Below are positions 29,045 to 38,552 of a stretch of 64,000 bases of DNA, in pieces. The number at the start of each line of letters is the position of its first letter. The stretch's first letter is position 1. The DNA is from Metabacillus sp. KUDC1714 (GTDB lineage Bacteria > Bacillota > Bacilli > Bacillales > Bacillaceae). Made by a program: the position numbers and the translations under genes. The stretch lies in the NCBI RefSeq assembly GCF_014217835.1, contig NZ_CP055263.1, forward strand, positions 4,343,501 through 4,407,500, in the 5' to 3' direction. The notes beneath the pieces were generated by a model. It was given only the letters and a program-made list of their open reading frames with translations. It was not told where the DNA came from and did no database searches.

Positions 29045-30283
29045 ATGGAATCACGAAAGAAGCTCGATTTGTTAGCATTATCATCTGTTCCGCTTGTAAT
29101 GACATTAGGAAATTCAATGTTAATTCCTGTACTTCCTTTAATCTCTAAAAAATTAAATATCGGATCTTTTCAAGTTTCTTTAATTATAACCGTGTATTCA
29201 ATTGTGGCGATTATTTTAATACCGATTGCAGGATATTTATCTGACCGTTTTGGTAGGAAAATGGTCATGGTACCATGTTTAATTATTGCAGGTCTAGGTG
29301 GAGCAGTTTCTGGTTGGGCTTCTTGGCAAATGGAAGATCCTTTTATGTTTATACTGATAGGGAGGGTATTACAGGGGATTGGCTCTTCTGGTGCCGCACC
29401 CGTGGTGATACCGTTAGTAGGTGATATGTTTAAGGATGATGAACAAGTTAGTGCGGGATTAGGATTAACTGAAACAGCTAATACAGCAGGAAAGGTGTTA
29501 AGTCCAATAATCGGAGCTGTATTAGCTTCATTTTTATGGTTTTTGCCTTTTTGGTTTATTCCTTTTTTTAGTTTGATTAGTGTATTACTAGTCTTCTTTT
29601 TAGTAAAAGTTCCTAAGAAAAAGAAAACTGAGAAACAGTCATTTAAGGAATTTGCTCATTGTATAAAAGATATTTTTAAAGAAAATGGAAAATGGCTTTC
29701 TGCAGTTTTTGCGGTAGGTTGTATTATTATGTTTGTCTTGTTTGGAGTTTTATTCTATTTATCGGATATGCTTGAAAAGCGATATAACATAGATGGTATT
29801 CAAAAAGGGTTAGTATTAGCCATTCCGTTATTAGCGCTTTCGATTAGTTCATATGTCGCAGGGAAAAAAATTGGTGAGAGCAAACAGCTGATGAAAATGG
29901 TCATTGTCATCGGGATGGGAATTGTAACTATATCCTTTATTGCATTAAGGGTACAACATTCCTTTCTTTATTTAGTTGCCTTTTTAGTCATTACTGGCAT
30001 TGGCATTGGAATCACACTGCCAAGTCTTGATGCGATCATTACAGAGGGAATTGAAAAAGAACATCGGGGAACAATTACCTCAATATACAGTTCAATGAGG
30101 TTTATAGGAGTTGCAGCAGGTCCACCTGCATACGCATATTTTATGACGATATCAGAACACCTCATCTATTATATATCTGGTGGAGTTAGTTTTTTGGCGG
30201 TAATGATTGTTATGCTATTTATTAAGCCTAAAAATGACCCACAAAAGGATTCGGATTCAAAGCGAATGCCTAAGCTTGCTTAA
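29045..30283 (+). CDS. ymfD: MFS transporter, YmfD-like
   Basis: A 412-residue protein with about twelve membrane segments, from ATG 29045. The MFS loop motif GYLSDRFGRKMVMVP lies between helices 2 and 3, and GRVLQGIGSSGAAPV between helices 4 and 5, as in drug:proton antiporters. It lies between the importer operon and ymfF, the position of B. subtilis ymfD, which is described as a bacillibactin exporter. Substrate identity here is not shown by the sequence; another efflux substrate is possible. Confidence 0.75.
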   Translation: MESRKKLDLLALSSVPLVMTLGNSMLIPVLPLISKKLNIGSFQVSLIITVYSIVAIILIPIAGYLSDRFGRKMVMVPCLIIAGLGGAVSGWASWQMEDPFMFILIGRVLQGIGSSGAAPVVIPLVGDMFKDDEQVSAGLGLTETANTAGKVLSPIIGAVLASFLWFLPFWFIPFFSLISVLLVFFLVKVPKKKKTEKQSFKEFAHCIKDIFKENGKWLSAVFAVGCIIMFVLFGVLFYLSDMLEKRYNIDGIQKGLVLAIPLLALSISSYVAGKKIGESKQLMKMVIVIGMGIVTISFIALRVQHSFLYLVAFLVITGIGIGITLPSLDAIITEGIEKEHRGTITSIYSSMRFIGVAAGPPAYAYFMTISEHLIYYISGGVSFLAVMIVMLFIKPKNDPQKDSDSKRMPKLA

Positions 30284-30284
30284 T

Positions 30285-30322
30285 GCTGATATAAGAGCTT
30301 TACTACCTTATATCAGCCTGTT
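30285..30322 (+). terminator. Terminator after the MFS gene
   Basis: A perfect 11-bp stem, GCTGATATAAG (30285-30295) with CTTATATCAGC (30307-30317), followed by a weak CTGTTTATA tract. Confidence 0.75.
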
Positions 30323-30406
30323 TATATACCTTTGTATATAGATGTATGTTTATAGAAAGAATAAGATGGAGAAAAAAGTGTATTATTTCCTTTATTATCC
30401 TCGTAT

Positions 30407-30415
30407 TGATATAAT
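30407..30415 (+). promoter_or_regulatory. Extended -10 promoter before ymfF
   Basis: TGATATAAT gives a perfect TATAAT with an upstream TGn extension, about 48 bases before the ymfF start. No good -35 is seen. Confidence 0.45.
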
Positions 30416-30462
30416 TACAAGCAAATACTTACAAAAGCTATTTGACATAAAGGAGGGTTTTC

Positions 30463-31740
30463 ATGTCGTTTATTAATGAACAGCTTGTTAATGTAAACGG
30501 GTTGTCCTTGCATACTGTTTCAACGAGTAAATTTAAAACCAATACTATCGTTTTAAAACTACTCGCCCCATTAAATGATCAGTATGTTACATATCGTGCA
30601 TTGCTTCCGTATGTTCTTCAAAGAGGTACGAAGAGTTTTCCAACAAGTACGAGTTTAAGGCAGCATTTAGATGAACTATATGGTGCAACACTACATGTTG
30701 ATCTTGCTAAAAAGGGTGAAAATCATATCATTTCATTCCGTATGGAACTTGCTAATGAAAAATTCTTGTCTAATCCTGCACCTTTATTAGAAAAAGGGAT
30801 TAAGCTATTATCAGAAATTTTGTTAGACCCGGTTGTTGATGGTGAGGCATTTAAAGATGAAATTGTGACACAGGAAAAACGAACATTAAAGCAACGCATA
30901 CAATCTGTATATGATGACAAAATGAGATATTCAAATTTACGTCTTGTGCAGGAAATGTGTAAAGGTGAACCATATGCACTACATGTTAATGGTGATATTG
31001 AAGATATAGAACAAATATCTCCACAAACCTTATTCGATTATTATCAAAAGGCAATAAGCTCCGATAAAATTGATCTATATGTAGTTGGTGATTTAGATCA
31101 GCAAGAGGTGGAAGGTTATGTAAAGCGGTATTTTCCATTACAAAATAACCATCAGCCAGTTAATGAAGCATTTGAGAAACAAGAAGTAGAAGAAAATGAA
31201 GTTATTGAGGAACAAGATGTAAAACAAGGAAAATTAAATATTGGCTATCGTACAAATAGTACGTATCGTGATGATGACTATTATGCTTTACAGGTCTTTA
31301 ATGGAATTTACGGTGGTTTTTCTCATTCGAAGTTATTTATTAATGTCCGTGAAAAAGCAAGTTTAGCTTATTATGCGGCATCAAGAGTAGAGAGTCATAA
31401 AGGTTTATTAATGGTTATGTCCGGCATAGAGGTTCAGAATTACGATCAAGCTGTCACAATCATTCGGGAGCAAATGGCTGCGATGAAAAGTGGAGATTTT
31501 ACTGATCAGGAATTTGAGCAAACTAAGGCAGTCATCCGAAATCAGCTATTAGAAACAATTGATACTGCATATGGCTTAGTTGAGATTGTCTATCATAACG
31601 TTATTGCACAAAAAAATCGCTCATTTGACGAATACCTACAAGGGATTGAAAAAGTTTCAAAAGAAGATGTTGTGAAAGTTGCTGATAAGGTAGAGTTAGA
31701 TACAATTTACTTCTTAAAAGGAATGGGGGGAAATGCATGA
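30463..31740 (+). CDS. ymfF: M16-family peptidase homologue without zinc motif (YmfF-like)
   Basis: A 425-residue protein from ATG 30463 behind AAGGAGGG. It is M16-like throughout (LPYVLQRGTKSFPTSTSLRQHLDELYGA near residues 48-75, and a later GGFSHSKLFINVREKASLAYYA region), but no HxxEH motif is present, so it cannot bind catalytic zinc in the usual way. It is probably the non-catalytic half of a heterodimer with the next gene, with which it overlaps by four bases (ATGA). A related pair in B. subtilis is albE/albF. Confidence 0.88.
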   Translation: MSFINEQLVNVNGLSLHTVSTSKFKTNTIVLKLLAPLNDQYVTYRALLPYVLQRGTKSFPTSTSLRQHLDELYGATLHVDLAKKGENHIISFRMELANEKFLSNPAPLLEKGIKLLSEILLDPVVDGEAFKDEIVTQEKRTLKQRIQSVYDDKMRYSNLRLVQEMCKGEPYALHVNGDIEDIEQISPQTLFDYYQKAISSDKIDLYVVGDLDQQEVEGYVKRYFPLQNNHQPVNEAFEKQEVEENEVIEEQDVKQGKLNIGYRTNSTYRDDDYYALQVFNGIYGGFSHSKLFINVREKASLAYYAASRVESHKGLLMVMSGIEVQNYDQAVTIIREQMAAMKSGDFTDQEFEQTKAVIRNQLLETIDTAYGLVEIVYHNVIAQKNRSFDEYLQGIEKVSKEDVVKVADKVELDTIYFLKGMGGNA

Positions 31741-33023
31741 CAAATCCTATTCGTTTTGAGCAACTACAGGAAGAGCTATATTATGAAAAGATGGATAATG
31801 GTCTAGATGTCTATGTATTACCTAAAAAGGGTTTTAACAAGACATTTGCTACATTTACAACAAAATATGGGTCAATTGATAATCGCTTTGTTCCTTTGAA
31901 TAAGGAAGAGATGAATACTGTTCCAGATGGAATCGCCCATTTTCTTGAACATAAGCTTTTCGAGAAAGAAGACGGAGATGTGTTTCAGCAATTCAGTAAA
32001 CAAGGGGCGTCTGCAAATGCGTTTACTTCGTTTACAAGAACAGCATATTTGTTCTCAAGCACAAGCAATGTGGAACAAAATCTTGAAACATTAATTGATT
32101 TTGTGCAAACTCCATATTTTTCAGAGCAAACTGTTGAAAAGGAAAAAGGTATTATTGGTCAGGAAATCAATATGTATGATGATAATCCGGATTGGCGTTT
32201 ATATTTTGGTTTAATTCAAAACCTTTATCAACATCATCCAGTAAGAATAGATATTGCAGGTACAATTGATTCTATTGCTAAAATTACAAAAGATTCCTTG
32301 TATGAGTGTTATAATACGTTTTACCACCCAAGCAATATGTTGCTATTTGTGGTTGGTGCTGTAGAACCAGAAGAAATATTAAAACAAGTGAGAGATAATC
32401 AACAGAAAAAGGAATTCACAGCACAATCTGAAATCAAAAGAGAATTTCCAAATGAACCCAATGAAGTTTATCAAAAGCTTGATCAATTAAAAATGAATGT
32501 CCAAGGGTCCAAATGTTTAGTTGGATTAAAAGCAAAAAATCCTAATCGCTCTGGAAAAGATTTATTAAAATATGAGCTGTCTATGAATATTATTTTGGAT
32601 ATGTTATTTAGTAAAAGTTCAAAGTACTATGAGAATCTCTATAGTGAAGGTCTTATTGACGATACATTTAGTTATGACTATACAGAAGAAACAGGTTTCG
32701 GTTTTGCTATGATCGGTGGAGATACAGAAGATCCTGATAAACTTGCAGAGCAAATCAAATATATTTTATTAAAAGCAAAAGCTGAAGGTGTTGATTTTAC
32801 AACTTTTGATGCCGCAAAAAACAAAAAAATTGGAGCATTTTTAAGAGCAATTAACTCTCCTGAATATATCGCAAATCAGTTTACGCGTTATGCCTTTAAT
32901 GATATGAACCTTTTTGATGTCGTACCAACACTCGAATCGCTATCACAGGACGATATTACATCAGTACTCAAAGAAGCAGTGGAAGAAGAATTATTCACAG
33001 TTTGTCAGGTTGTACCAAAGTAA
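31737..33023 (+). CDS. ymfH: M16-family zinc peptidase (YmfH-like)
   Basis: A 428-residue protein starting in the ymfF stop. The inverted zinc motif HFLEH is at residues 68-72, followed by KLFEKEDGDVFQQFSKQGASANAFT, with the distal Glu in the EKGIIGQEINMYDD segment. It is therefore the catalytic partner of the upstream homologue, as in other heterodimeric M16 enzymes. The substrate is unknown. The downstream gap carries two GGGTCTGACCC-type palindromes. Confidence 0.92.
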   Translation: MTNPIRFEQLQEELYYEKMDNGLDVYVLPKKGFNKTFATFTTKYGSIDNRFVPLNKEEMNTVPDGIAHFLEHKLFEKEDGDVFQQFSKQGASANAFTSFTRTAYLFSSTSNVEQNLETLIDFVQTPYFSEQTVEKEKGIIGQEINMYDDNPDWRLYFGLIQNLYQHHPVRIDIAGTIDSIAKITKDSLYECYNTFYHPSNMLLFVVGAVEPEEILKQVRDNQQKKEFTAQSEIKREFPNEPNEVYQKLDQLKMNVQGSKCLVGLKAKNPNRSGKDLLKYELSMNIILDMLFSKSSKYYENLYSEGLIDDTFSYDYTEETGFGFAMIGGDTEDPDKLAEQIKYILLKAKAEGVDFTTFDAAKNKKIGAFLRAINSPEYIANQFTRYAFNDMNLFDVVPTLESLSQDDITSVLKEAVEEELFTVCQVVPK

Positions 33024-33048
33024 AGATATTTTTAAAAGAACGACTTAT

Positions 33049-33064
33049 AAGGGTCTGTCCCCTT
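33049..33064. repeat. GGGTCTGTCCC palindrome
   Basis: AAGGGTCTGTCCCCTT lies just after ymfH, and a near-identical palindrome starts at 33118, 53 bases beyond its end. Confidence 0.5.
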
Positions 33065-33117
33065 CAAACTCACTAGTCTATCGTATTTTTTCACCTTTAA
33101 ATACTATAGATTGTGTT

Positions 33118-33139
33118 AAGGGGTCTGACCCTTTTGTTT
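33118..33139 (+). terminator. GGGTCTGACCC palindrome with T tract, probable terminator of ymfH
   Basis: AAGGGGTCTGACCCTT at 33118-33133 forms a short hairpin and is followed by TTGTTTG. It doubles as a member of the palindrome family seen at 25046, 33049 and 43415. Confidence 0.55.
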
Positions 33140-33152
33140 GAGGAGAGAAACA

Positions 33153-33875
33153 ATGGATAAATATGCATTAATCACCGGGGCTAGTGGTGGAATTGGTATG
33201 GCAATTGCGAAAAAACTTATAGAGGATGGTTATCACATATTTGTTCATTATCATCAAAATGAACAAGCTATTCAGGAGCTAATCCAAACTAATGCCCAAT
33301 ATAAACGGATGATCCTACCGATACAAGCAGATTTAACAAAGCAAACGGGCGTACAAGATCTTATCAATCAAATGGAGAAGCCAATTGATTTGCTCGTATT
33401 AAATAGTGGCAAGAGTTTTTATGGTTTAATTACTGATATGAATGATGATAATATTGAACAAATGATCAATTTACATATTACAAGTCCATTTCGTTTAACA
33501 CAAAAGCTTATTCCTTCAATGGTAAGTAAGCGCGAGGGAAACATCATAGTGATTTCATCCATTTGGGGAATAGTAGGAGCATCTTGTGAGGTATTGTATT
33601 CGATGGTTAAAGGTGGGCAAAATTCATTTGTAAAAGCTCTTGCGAAAGAGCTTGCCCCAAGTCAAATTCGAGTAAATGCCATTGCACCAGGTGCTATTAA
33701 CACTCAAATGCTCTCGGATTTTACTGTAGAGGAACTAAATGATCTTAAAAATGAAATTCCGATTGGTCGTTTAGGTGATCCTGATGAAATTGCTCATGCG
33801 GTATCTTTTTTATCGTCAACAAATGCCTCATATATTACTGGTCAGGTTTTATCGGTGGATGGTGGCTGGTATTGA
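33153..33875 (+). CDS. ymfI: Short-chain dehydrogenase/reductase (YmfI-like, FabG family)
   Basis: A 240-residue protein. AGGAGAG (33141-33147) indicates ATG 33153 (MDKYALITGASGG) rather than the frame opening at 33138. NAD(P) motif TGASGGIG lies near residues 8-15, and the catalytic Ser-Tyr-Lys set appears as ISSIWG and YSMVKGG. A C-terminal GQVLSVDGGWY matches classical SDR enzymes such as FabG. The substrate is not known; fatty-acid 3-oxoacyl reductase activity is possible by family. Confidence 0.88.
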   Translation: MDKYALITGASGGIGMAIAKKLIEDGYHIFVHYHQNEQAIQELIQTNAQYKRMILPIQADLTKQTGVQDLINQMEKPIDLLVLNSGKSFYGLITDMNDDNIEQMINLHITSPFRLTQKLIPSMVSKREGNIIVISSIWGIVGASCEVLYSMVKGGQNSFVKALAKELAPSQIRVNAIAPGAINTQMLSDFTVEELNDLKNEIPIGRLGDPDEIAHAVSFLSSTNASYITGQVLSVDGGWY

Positions 33876-34043
33876 TTAAGTGCATTATTCAATTTACTAT
33901 GTTAGAACGGATATCGAGTCCATTTTTTGATATTGACGAAATATTGTTTTCTATTGCATATATTTTTTCTAAATAATATGGAATAAAAAATGAAGACCAA
34001 AGGAACACTAAATTTGTAACAATTAAAAAAAGGGGGTACTCCT

Positions 34044-34301
34044 ATGTCTGTTTTAGAAAATTGGGATGAGTGGAAAAATTTCCTTGGTGACCGTTTACAT
34101 CATGCTCAAAACGAAGGAATGAATGATCAGGTTATTAATAACCTAGCATTTGAAGTTGGTGACTACTTAGCTAAGCAAGTAGATCCAAAAAACACTCAAG
34201 AAAGAGTATTATCAGATCTTTGGAGTGTTGCTTCTGATCAAGAAAAACAGGCAATTGCAAGTATGATGGTAAAGCTTGTTCAAAATAACGGTTCGCACTA
34301 A
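34044..34301 (+). CDS. ymfJ: DUF3243 family protein (YmfJ-like)
   Basis: An 85-residue protein from ATG 34044 behind AAAAAGGGGG. It begins MSVLENWDEWKNFLGDRLHHAQNEGM, the DUF3243 pattern, and is predicted all-helical. No function is established. It is monocistronic, with a long perfect terminator hairpin starting at its stop codon. Confidence 0.88.
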   Translation: MSVLENWDEWKNFLGDRLHHAQNEGMNDQVINNLAFEVGDYLAKQVDPKNTQERVLSDLWSVASDQEKQAIASMMVKLVQNNGSH

Positions 34302-34328
34302 AAAAGAGAGGAGATATCCTCTCTTTTT
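34301..34328 (+). terminator. Rho-independent terminator after ymfJ
   Basis: A perfect 12-bp stem (34301-34312 with 34317-34328, AAAAAGAGAGGA) around GATA, ending in T5. Confidence 0.93.
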
Positions 34329-34497
34329 CAATATCATTTTTTATAGAAACCTTTTGGTTTGTTTTACATAGACCTTTTTTGGATAAAGTATGATTAGGAT
34401 GCTTGTTCTTTTTATTATTTGTCAAGTAATTGTTCTTTCTTCTTTTGGATAAATCATATATTATAGGTTATAGTGATTGTTTAAAGGGGGACTTACA

Positions 34498-35289
34498 TTG
34501 CCATTTGAATGGTATTTAGAATATGAAATTCAAAAAAATCGTCCCGGGCTCCTTGGTGATGTTTCATCTTTATTAGGAATGTTATCAATTAACATTATCA
34601 CTATTAATGGTGTAGATGATTCCCGTCGAGGTTTGTTATTGAAATGTGAAAGTAATGACCAAGTACGAAGACTCGAATCTATCCTAAAAACTATGGATCA
34701 TATAACTGTTACCAAGTTAAGAGTCCCAAAGCTTCGAGACCGATTAGCAGTTCGCCATGGACGATACATACAGCGAGATGCAGACGATAAAAAAACCTTT
34801 CGATTTGTACGAGATGAACTTGGACTATTAGTTGATTTTATGGCAGAATTATATAAACAGGATGGTCATAAATTAATTGGAATCCGTGGAATGCCGAGGG
34901 TGGGCAAAACAGAATCTATAGTTGCATCTAGCGTTTGCGCAAATAAAAAATGGTTATTTGTTTCATCTACTTTGCTCAAGCAAACAATTCGCAGTCAGTT
35001 GATTGCTGATGAATATAGTGAAGACAACGTATTTATTATTGATGGGATCGTTTCAACGAGAAGAGGTTCTGAACAACATCTTCAGTTAGTTAGAGAAATT
35101 ATGAGACTTTCTGCAACAAAAGTAGTGGAACATCCTGATATTTTTGTGCAAAACACAGAATATACATTGGATGACTTTGATTATATAATAGAAATTCGCA
35201 ATGATCCTGATGAGGAAATTACCTATAAAGATGTTGAAGAACCACAAATGCTGTTTGATTCTTCAAGTCTTTCAGGCTTTGACTTTTAA
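34498..35289 (+). CDS. ymfK: YmfK, DUF3388 family protein with ACT-like N-terminus
   Basis: A 263-residue protein. The frame is open from 34477, but AAAGGGGG at 34483-34490 points to TTG 34498 (MPFEWYLEYEI). Residues about 1-75 look like an ACT-type sensor (NRPGLLGDVSSLLGMLSINIITING is read in part). The rest contains GIRGMPRVGKTES near residue 135, a P-loop-like segment, and VEHPDIFVQNTEYTLDDFDYI. The family is conserved in Bacillaceae, but no function is known to me. It ends 16 bases before the rodZ-like start. Confidence 0.88.
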   Translation: MPFEWYLEYEIQKNRPGLLGDVSSLLGMLSINIITINGVDDSRRGLLLKCESNDQVRRLESILKTMDHITVTKLRVPKLRDRLAVRHGRYIQRDADDKKTFRFVRDELGLLVDFMAELYKQDGHKLIGIRGMPRVGKTESIVASSVCANKKWLFVSSTLLKQTIRSQLIADEYSEDNVFIIDGIVSTRRGSEQHLQLVREIMRLSATKVVEHPDIFVQNTEYTLDDFDYIIEIRNDPDEEITYKDVEEPQMLFDSSSLSGFDF

Positions 35290-35305
35290 ATATGGGGTGT
35301 TACGG

Positions 35306-36178
35306 TTGAGTGAATTAGGAGATCGACTGAAACAAGCAAGAGAAGAAAAGAATATTAGCTTGGACGACCTTCAAGCAATGACGAAAATTCAAAAGCGCTA
35401 TTTACTTGGTATTGAAGAAGGCAACTATTCCATGATACCTGGTAAATTTTATGTACGTGCGTTTATTAAGCAATATGCTGAAGCAGTGAATTTAGATCCA
35501 GATATGATCTTTGAAGAATTTAAAAACGAAGTTCCAAGTACATATAATGAAGATTTACCTGAACAGCTATCACGAGTAAAAACACATAAAGAACTTCCTA
35601 AATCTGCGTCTAAATTTCTCGATCTGCTTCCTAAATTATTAATTGTGATAGTTATTGTTATTATTGCAATTGTCTTCTGGCTATGGAGACAAAATGCAAC
35701 TGAAAGTAATCAAGGTGGCGATACTACTGTTGAAAACGAGAACGAATATACAAACAATATTGAAAATACTACATCCACTGATGAGGAAAACGAATCGGTA
35801 GAAAAAGAACAAGAGGATGCGACAGCAGAGGAAGAAACTAAATCAGAACCTGAAGCACCAGTTCAAACACTTTCTGTAAAAGAAGTAAAAGGTAATACAA
35901 CAACATATGAACTTACTGGTGCAGATAAATTTGAATTAGAGGTAATTGCTAAAAGTAGAACATGGGTAGGTATTAAAAATGGAAAAGGTAAAAGTTTCTT
36001 TGGTGCTGAAATTGCACAAGGGGAATCCCACGTATCTGACTTTACAGCTGAATCAGAAATCACAGTAAGGGTTGGGAATGTTCCTGGTACTGATCTAAAA
36101 GTTAATGGTGAGTTGTTAAAATTTGAAGATACGAAGACAACACCTCAAAACATTACGATTATTTATAGTAAAGAATAG
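35306..36178 (+). CDS. ymfM: RodZ-like helix-turn-helix membrane protein (YmfM-like)
   Basis: A 290-residue protein from TTG 35306 (MSELGDRLKQAREEKNISL), preceded by GGGGTGT. The frame runs back to 35201 inside ymfK, but nothing supports that start. The N-terminal Xre-type helix-turn-helix spans about 1-75. A membrane segment near 113-133 (LLIVIVIVIIAIVFWLW) is followed by a low-complexity acidic linker and a C-terminal DUF4115 domain. RodZ proteins link MreB to the membrane and support rod shape. A complex terminator follows. Confidence 0.88.
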   Translation: MSELGDRLKQAREEKNISLDDLQAMTKIQKRYLLGIEEGNYSMIPGKFYVRAFIKQYAEAVNLDPDMIFEEFKNEVPSTYNEDLPEQLSRVKTHKELPKSASKFLDLLPKLLIVIVIVIIAIVFWLWRQNATESNQGGDTTVENENEYTNNIENTTSTDEENESVEKEQEDATAEEETKSEPEAPVQTLSVKEVKGNTTTYELTGADKFELEVIAKSRTWVGIKNGKGKSFFGAEIAQGESHVSDFTAESEITVRVGNVPGTDLKVNGELLKFEDTKTTPQNITIIYSKE

Positions 36179-36202
36179 GGATTGACTCATGTTAATGTGT
36201 CA

Positions 36203-36249
36203 GACACCCATCCGTCCTCATGTCGGATGAGGTGTCAGGCTTTTATTTT
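36203..36249 (+). terminator. Terminator after ymfM
   Basis: GACACC and ATCCG (36203-36214) pair with CGGAT and GGTGTC (36224-36236) with a small internal mismatch, followed by CAGGCTTTTATTTTG. Confidence 0.75.
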
Positions 36250-36282
36250 GAGTCGTTCCCTTTTACTATTGATTAATTTTTA

Positions 36283-36436
36283 GGCTCTGTTAAAGCTCAC
36301 TGTTGATTTTGGCACTTAGTTCATTGGGAGCGGATATGTGAGACTCCTGCAGGTGCAAAGCACCGAGAAGGTTCCCAGACCGCCCGCAGAAAGTGAACGC
36401 ATGCAGCGGAAATCAACACCTAAGTTTAGCAGAGCC
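36283..36436. mobile_element. MITE-like element, copy A (full)
   Basis: A 154-bp noncoding block with 27-bp imperfect terminal inverted repeats: GGCTCTGTTAAAG... at 36283-36309 and its counterpart ending GCAGAGCC at 36410-36436, about 20 of 27 bases paired. The core has GGAGCGGAT, GAGACTCCTGC and CCGCCCGCAGAAAG, shared with copy B at 54107. The flanks AATTTTTA and AATTTTAA may be a degenerate target duplication. No transposase is encoded, so any mobility would need an outside enzyme. It lies immediately upstream of pgsA. Confidence 0.7.
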
Positions 36437-36466
36437 AATTTTAAAAAAACACGGAGGAAATCAAAC

Positions 36467-37045
36467 ATGAATTTACCTAATAAAATAACGATCTCGAGAA
36501 TATTACTAATTCCAGTTTTCATGGTGATTATGCTTGCACCATTCAATTGGGGAGAGTTAACTTTTGGTTCTGAAACGATTTTAGTTACACATTTTGTTGG
36601 TGCACTTATATTTATTATTGCATCAACAACAGATTGGATTGACGGTTATTATGCTCGAAAGCTTAACCAGGTTACCAATCTCGGGAAATTTTTAGATCCT
36701 TTGGCAGATAAACTACTTGTTTCTGCGGCATTAATTATCCTAGTAGAACTTAAACTTGCACCTTCTTGGATGGTCATTCTCATCATTAGTCGTGAGTTTG
36801 CAGTAACAGGTCTGAGACTTGTATTAGCAGGTGAAGGTGAGGTTGTTGCAGCGAACATGTTAGGGAAAATTAAAACTTGGACACAGATTATAGCCATCTC
36901 AGCTCTATTACTTCATAACCTGCCTTTTGAATTTATAAATCTTCCATTTGGAATGATAGCCTTATGGGTTGCGACCTTTTTTACAGTAATATCAGGCTGG
37001 GACTATTTTAATAAAAACAAGCAGGCCTTTATTAACTCCAAGTGA
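36467..37045 (+). CDS. pgsA: CDP-diacylglycerol-glycerol-3-phosphate 3-phosphatidyltransferase
   Basis: A 192-residue membrane protein. The frame stays open upstream to 36338 through MITE copy A, but GGAGG at 36453-36457 and homology fix ATG 36467 ([17 protein letters not shown]). The CDP-alcohol phosphotransferase motif DG-x2-AR-x8-G-x3-D-x3-D is complete ([20 protein letters not shown]). It makes phosphatidylglycerol phosphate, the precursor of phosphatidylglycerol and cardiolipin, and is essential in B. subtilis. The MITE may supply or disturb its leader. Confidence 0.96.
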   Translation: MNLPNKITISRILLIPVFMVIMLAPFNWGELTFGSETILVTHFVGALIFIIASTTDWIDGYYARKLNQVTNLGKFLDPLADKLLVSAALIILVELKLAPSWMVILIISREFAVTGLRLVLAGEGEVVAANMLGKIKTWTQIIAISALLLHNLPFEFINLPFGMIALWVATFFTVISGWDYFNKNKQAFINSK

Positions 37046-37074
37046 CCTTTAACCCCCTACAGGAGGAATACAAA

Positions 37075-38325
37075 ATGAATATACGTACAGAAATAATTGC
37101 TGTTGGCTCTGAATTACTGCTTGGGCAAATTGTAAACAGCAATGCTCAATTTTTATCTAAAGAACTTGCTGAACTTGGGATGAATGTTTATTATCATACT
37201 GTAGTTGGTGACAATCCTACCCGACTTGAGCAAGCAATTAAAATTGCTAAGGAACGATCAAACATTATTATTTTCACTGGAGGGCTTGGACCTACAAAGG
37301 ATGATTTAACGAAAGAAACCATCTCTAAATCACTTGGTAAGGAACTTATATTTGATCAGGCTGCGTTAGAAAGCATTGAACAATACTTTGTTCAAACTAA
37401 ACGAATCATGTCTGAAAATAATAAAAAGCAAGCACTTGTACTAGATGGCTCATACATATTGAAGAATGATTATGGGATGGCACCTGGGATGGCTTTAGAA
37501 GTTGATCATACTATCTATATGCTTTTACCTGGTCCTCCGAGTGAAATGAAACCAATGTTCCAAAACTATGGTCGAGAATATTTTCAAAATCAACTTGGTT
37601 TTCAGGAAAAGATTATTTCTCGTGTGTTAAGATTCTTTGGTATAGGTGAATCCCAGCTTGAGACAGACATACAAGACATCATTGATGAACAGATAAACCC
37701 AACCGTTGCCCCCTTAGCATCTGAAGGTGAAGTAACGTTACGATTAACCGCAAAGCATGTAGACGAAGAAGTTGCGAATCAACTATTAAACGAACTTGAA
37801 CAAAAAATTCATGCACGTGTTGGAGAATATTTATACGGTTATGAACAAACAACACTTGCTCAAGAACTTAAAACACTGTTAATAGATAAACAGAAAACAA
37901 TATCTGCAGCAGAAAGTTTAACAGGTGGAATGTTTTCTGAACAACTAACAGCCTTAGAGGGTTCATCACAATTTTTAAAAGGTAGTATTATTAGCTATTC
38001 AAATGAGATGAAGGCACAAATACTAAATGTATCAAAGCAAACACTTGATGAATATGGGGCTGTCAGTGAGCAATGTGCAAAGGAAATGGCAGAGCAAGTA
38101 CGCAAGATATCAAATAGTGATATCGGTATTAGCTTTACAGGTGTTGCAGGTCCAGAACCACATGAGGGACAACCTGTAGGTACAGTATTTATCGGTATTT
38201 CTATGAAGGATAGTGAAACAAAAATTTATCCGTTTCATTTTGCAGGTTCAAGAAAAGGAATTCGTGTGAGAACGGTAAAGTATGGATGTCATTATTTAGT
38301 AAAACTTTTATCGGAAATAGAATGA
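37075..38325 (+). CDS. cinA: CinA-type nicotinamide-nucleotide amidohydrolase / competence-damage protein
   Basis: A 416-residue protein. AGGAGGA at 37061-37067 selects ATG 37075 ([18 protein letters not shown]) over the earlier frame opening. The N-terminal MoaB-like domain shows [13 protein letters not shown] and [15 protein letters not shown]. The C-terminal CinA domain shows [16 protein letters not shown] and [16 protein letters not shown]. CinA proteins deamidate NMN and clean up pyridine nucleotides; in Gram-positive bacteria the gene is next to recA, as here. A long terminator separates the two. Confidence 0.95.
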   Translation: MNIRTEIIAVGSELLLGQIVNSNAQFLSKELAELGMNVYYHTVVGDNPTRLEQAIKIAKERSNIIIFTGGLGPTKDDLTKETISKSLGKELIFDQAALESIEQYFVQTKRIMSENNKKQALVLDGSYILKNDYGMAPGMALEVDHTIYMLLPGPPSEMKPMFQNYGREYFQNQLGFQEKIISRVLRFFGIGESQLETDIQDIIDEQINPTVAPLASEGEVTLRLTAKHVDEEVANQLLNELEQKIHARVGEYLYGYEQTTLAQELKTLLIDKQKTISAAESLTGGMFSEQLTALEGSSQFLKGSIISYSNEMKAQILNVSKQTLDEYGAVSEQCAKEMAEQVRKISNSDIGISFTGVAGPEPHEGQPVGTVFIGISMKDSETKIYPFHFAGSRKGIRVRTVKYGCHYLVKLLSEIE

Positions 38326-38371
38326 TATAATAATCTCTCGTAAACTTCTTAAATGATTACTTACTTGAGAG

Positions 38372-38410
38372 AATGAAATAGGATCTGATTTTCAGATCCT
38401 ATTTCATTTA
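38372..38410 (+). terminator. Long hairpin terminator after cinA
   Basis: A perfect 16-bp stem (38373-38388 with 38392-38407) around TTT. The T tract is short, so it may be partial or work in both directions. Confidence 0.75.
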
Positions 38411-38530
38411 TGGGAACTGACTGTTTAATAAATAGATAAAATTAGATTTTATTGCTTCATATTACTCTTAATTTCAAAAAACTCTCTAAAGAAAAGTGAA
38501 AATTAAGAACGTTTTTTAAAAGAAAACAAT

Positions 38531-38544
38531 CGAATAAATGTTCG
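38531..38544 (+). promoter_or_regulatory. LexA (DinR) box of recA
   Basis: CGAATAAATGTTCG matches the Bacillus SOS operator CGAAC-N4-GTTCG with a single C-to-T change. It ends eight bases before the recA -35 box. This indicates damage-inducible control of recA. Confidence 0.85.
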
Positions 38545-38552
38545 ATTTTTAC

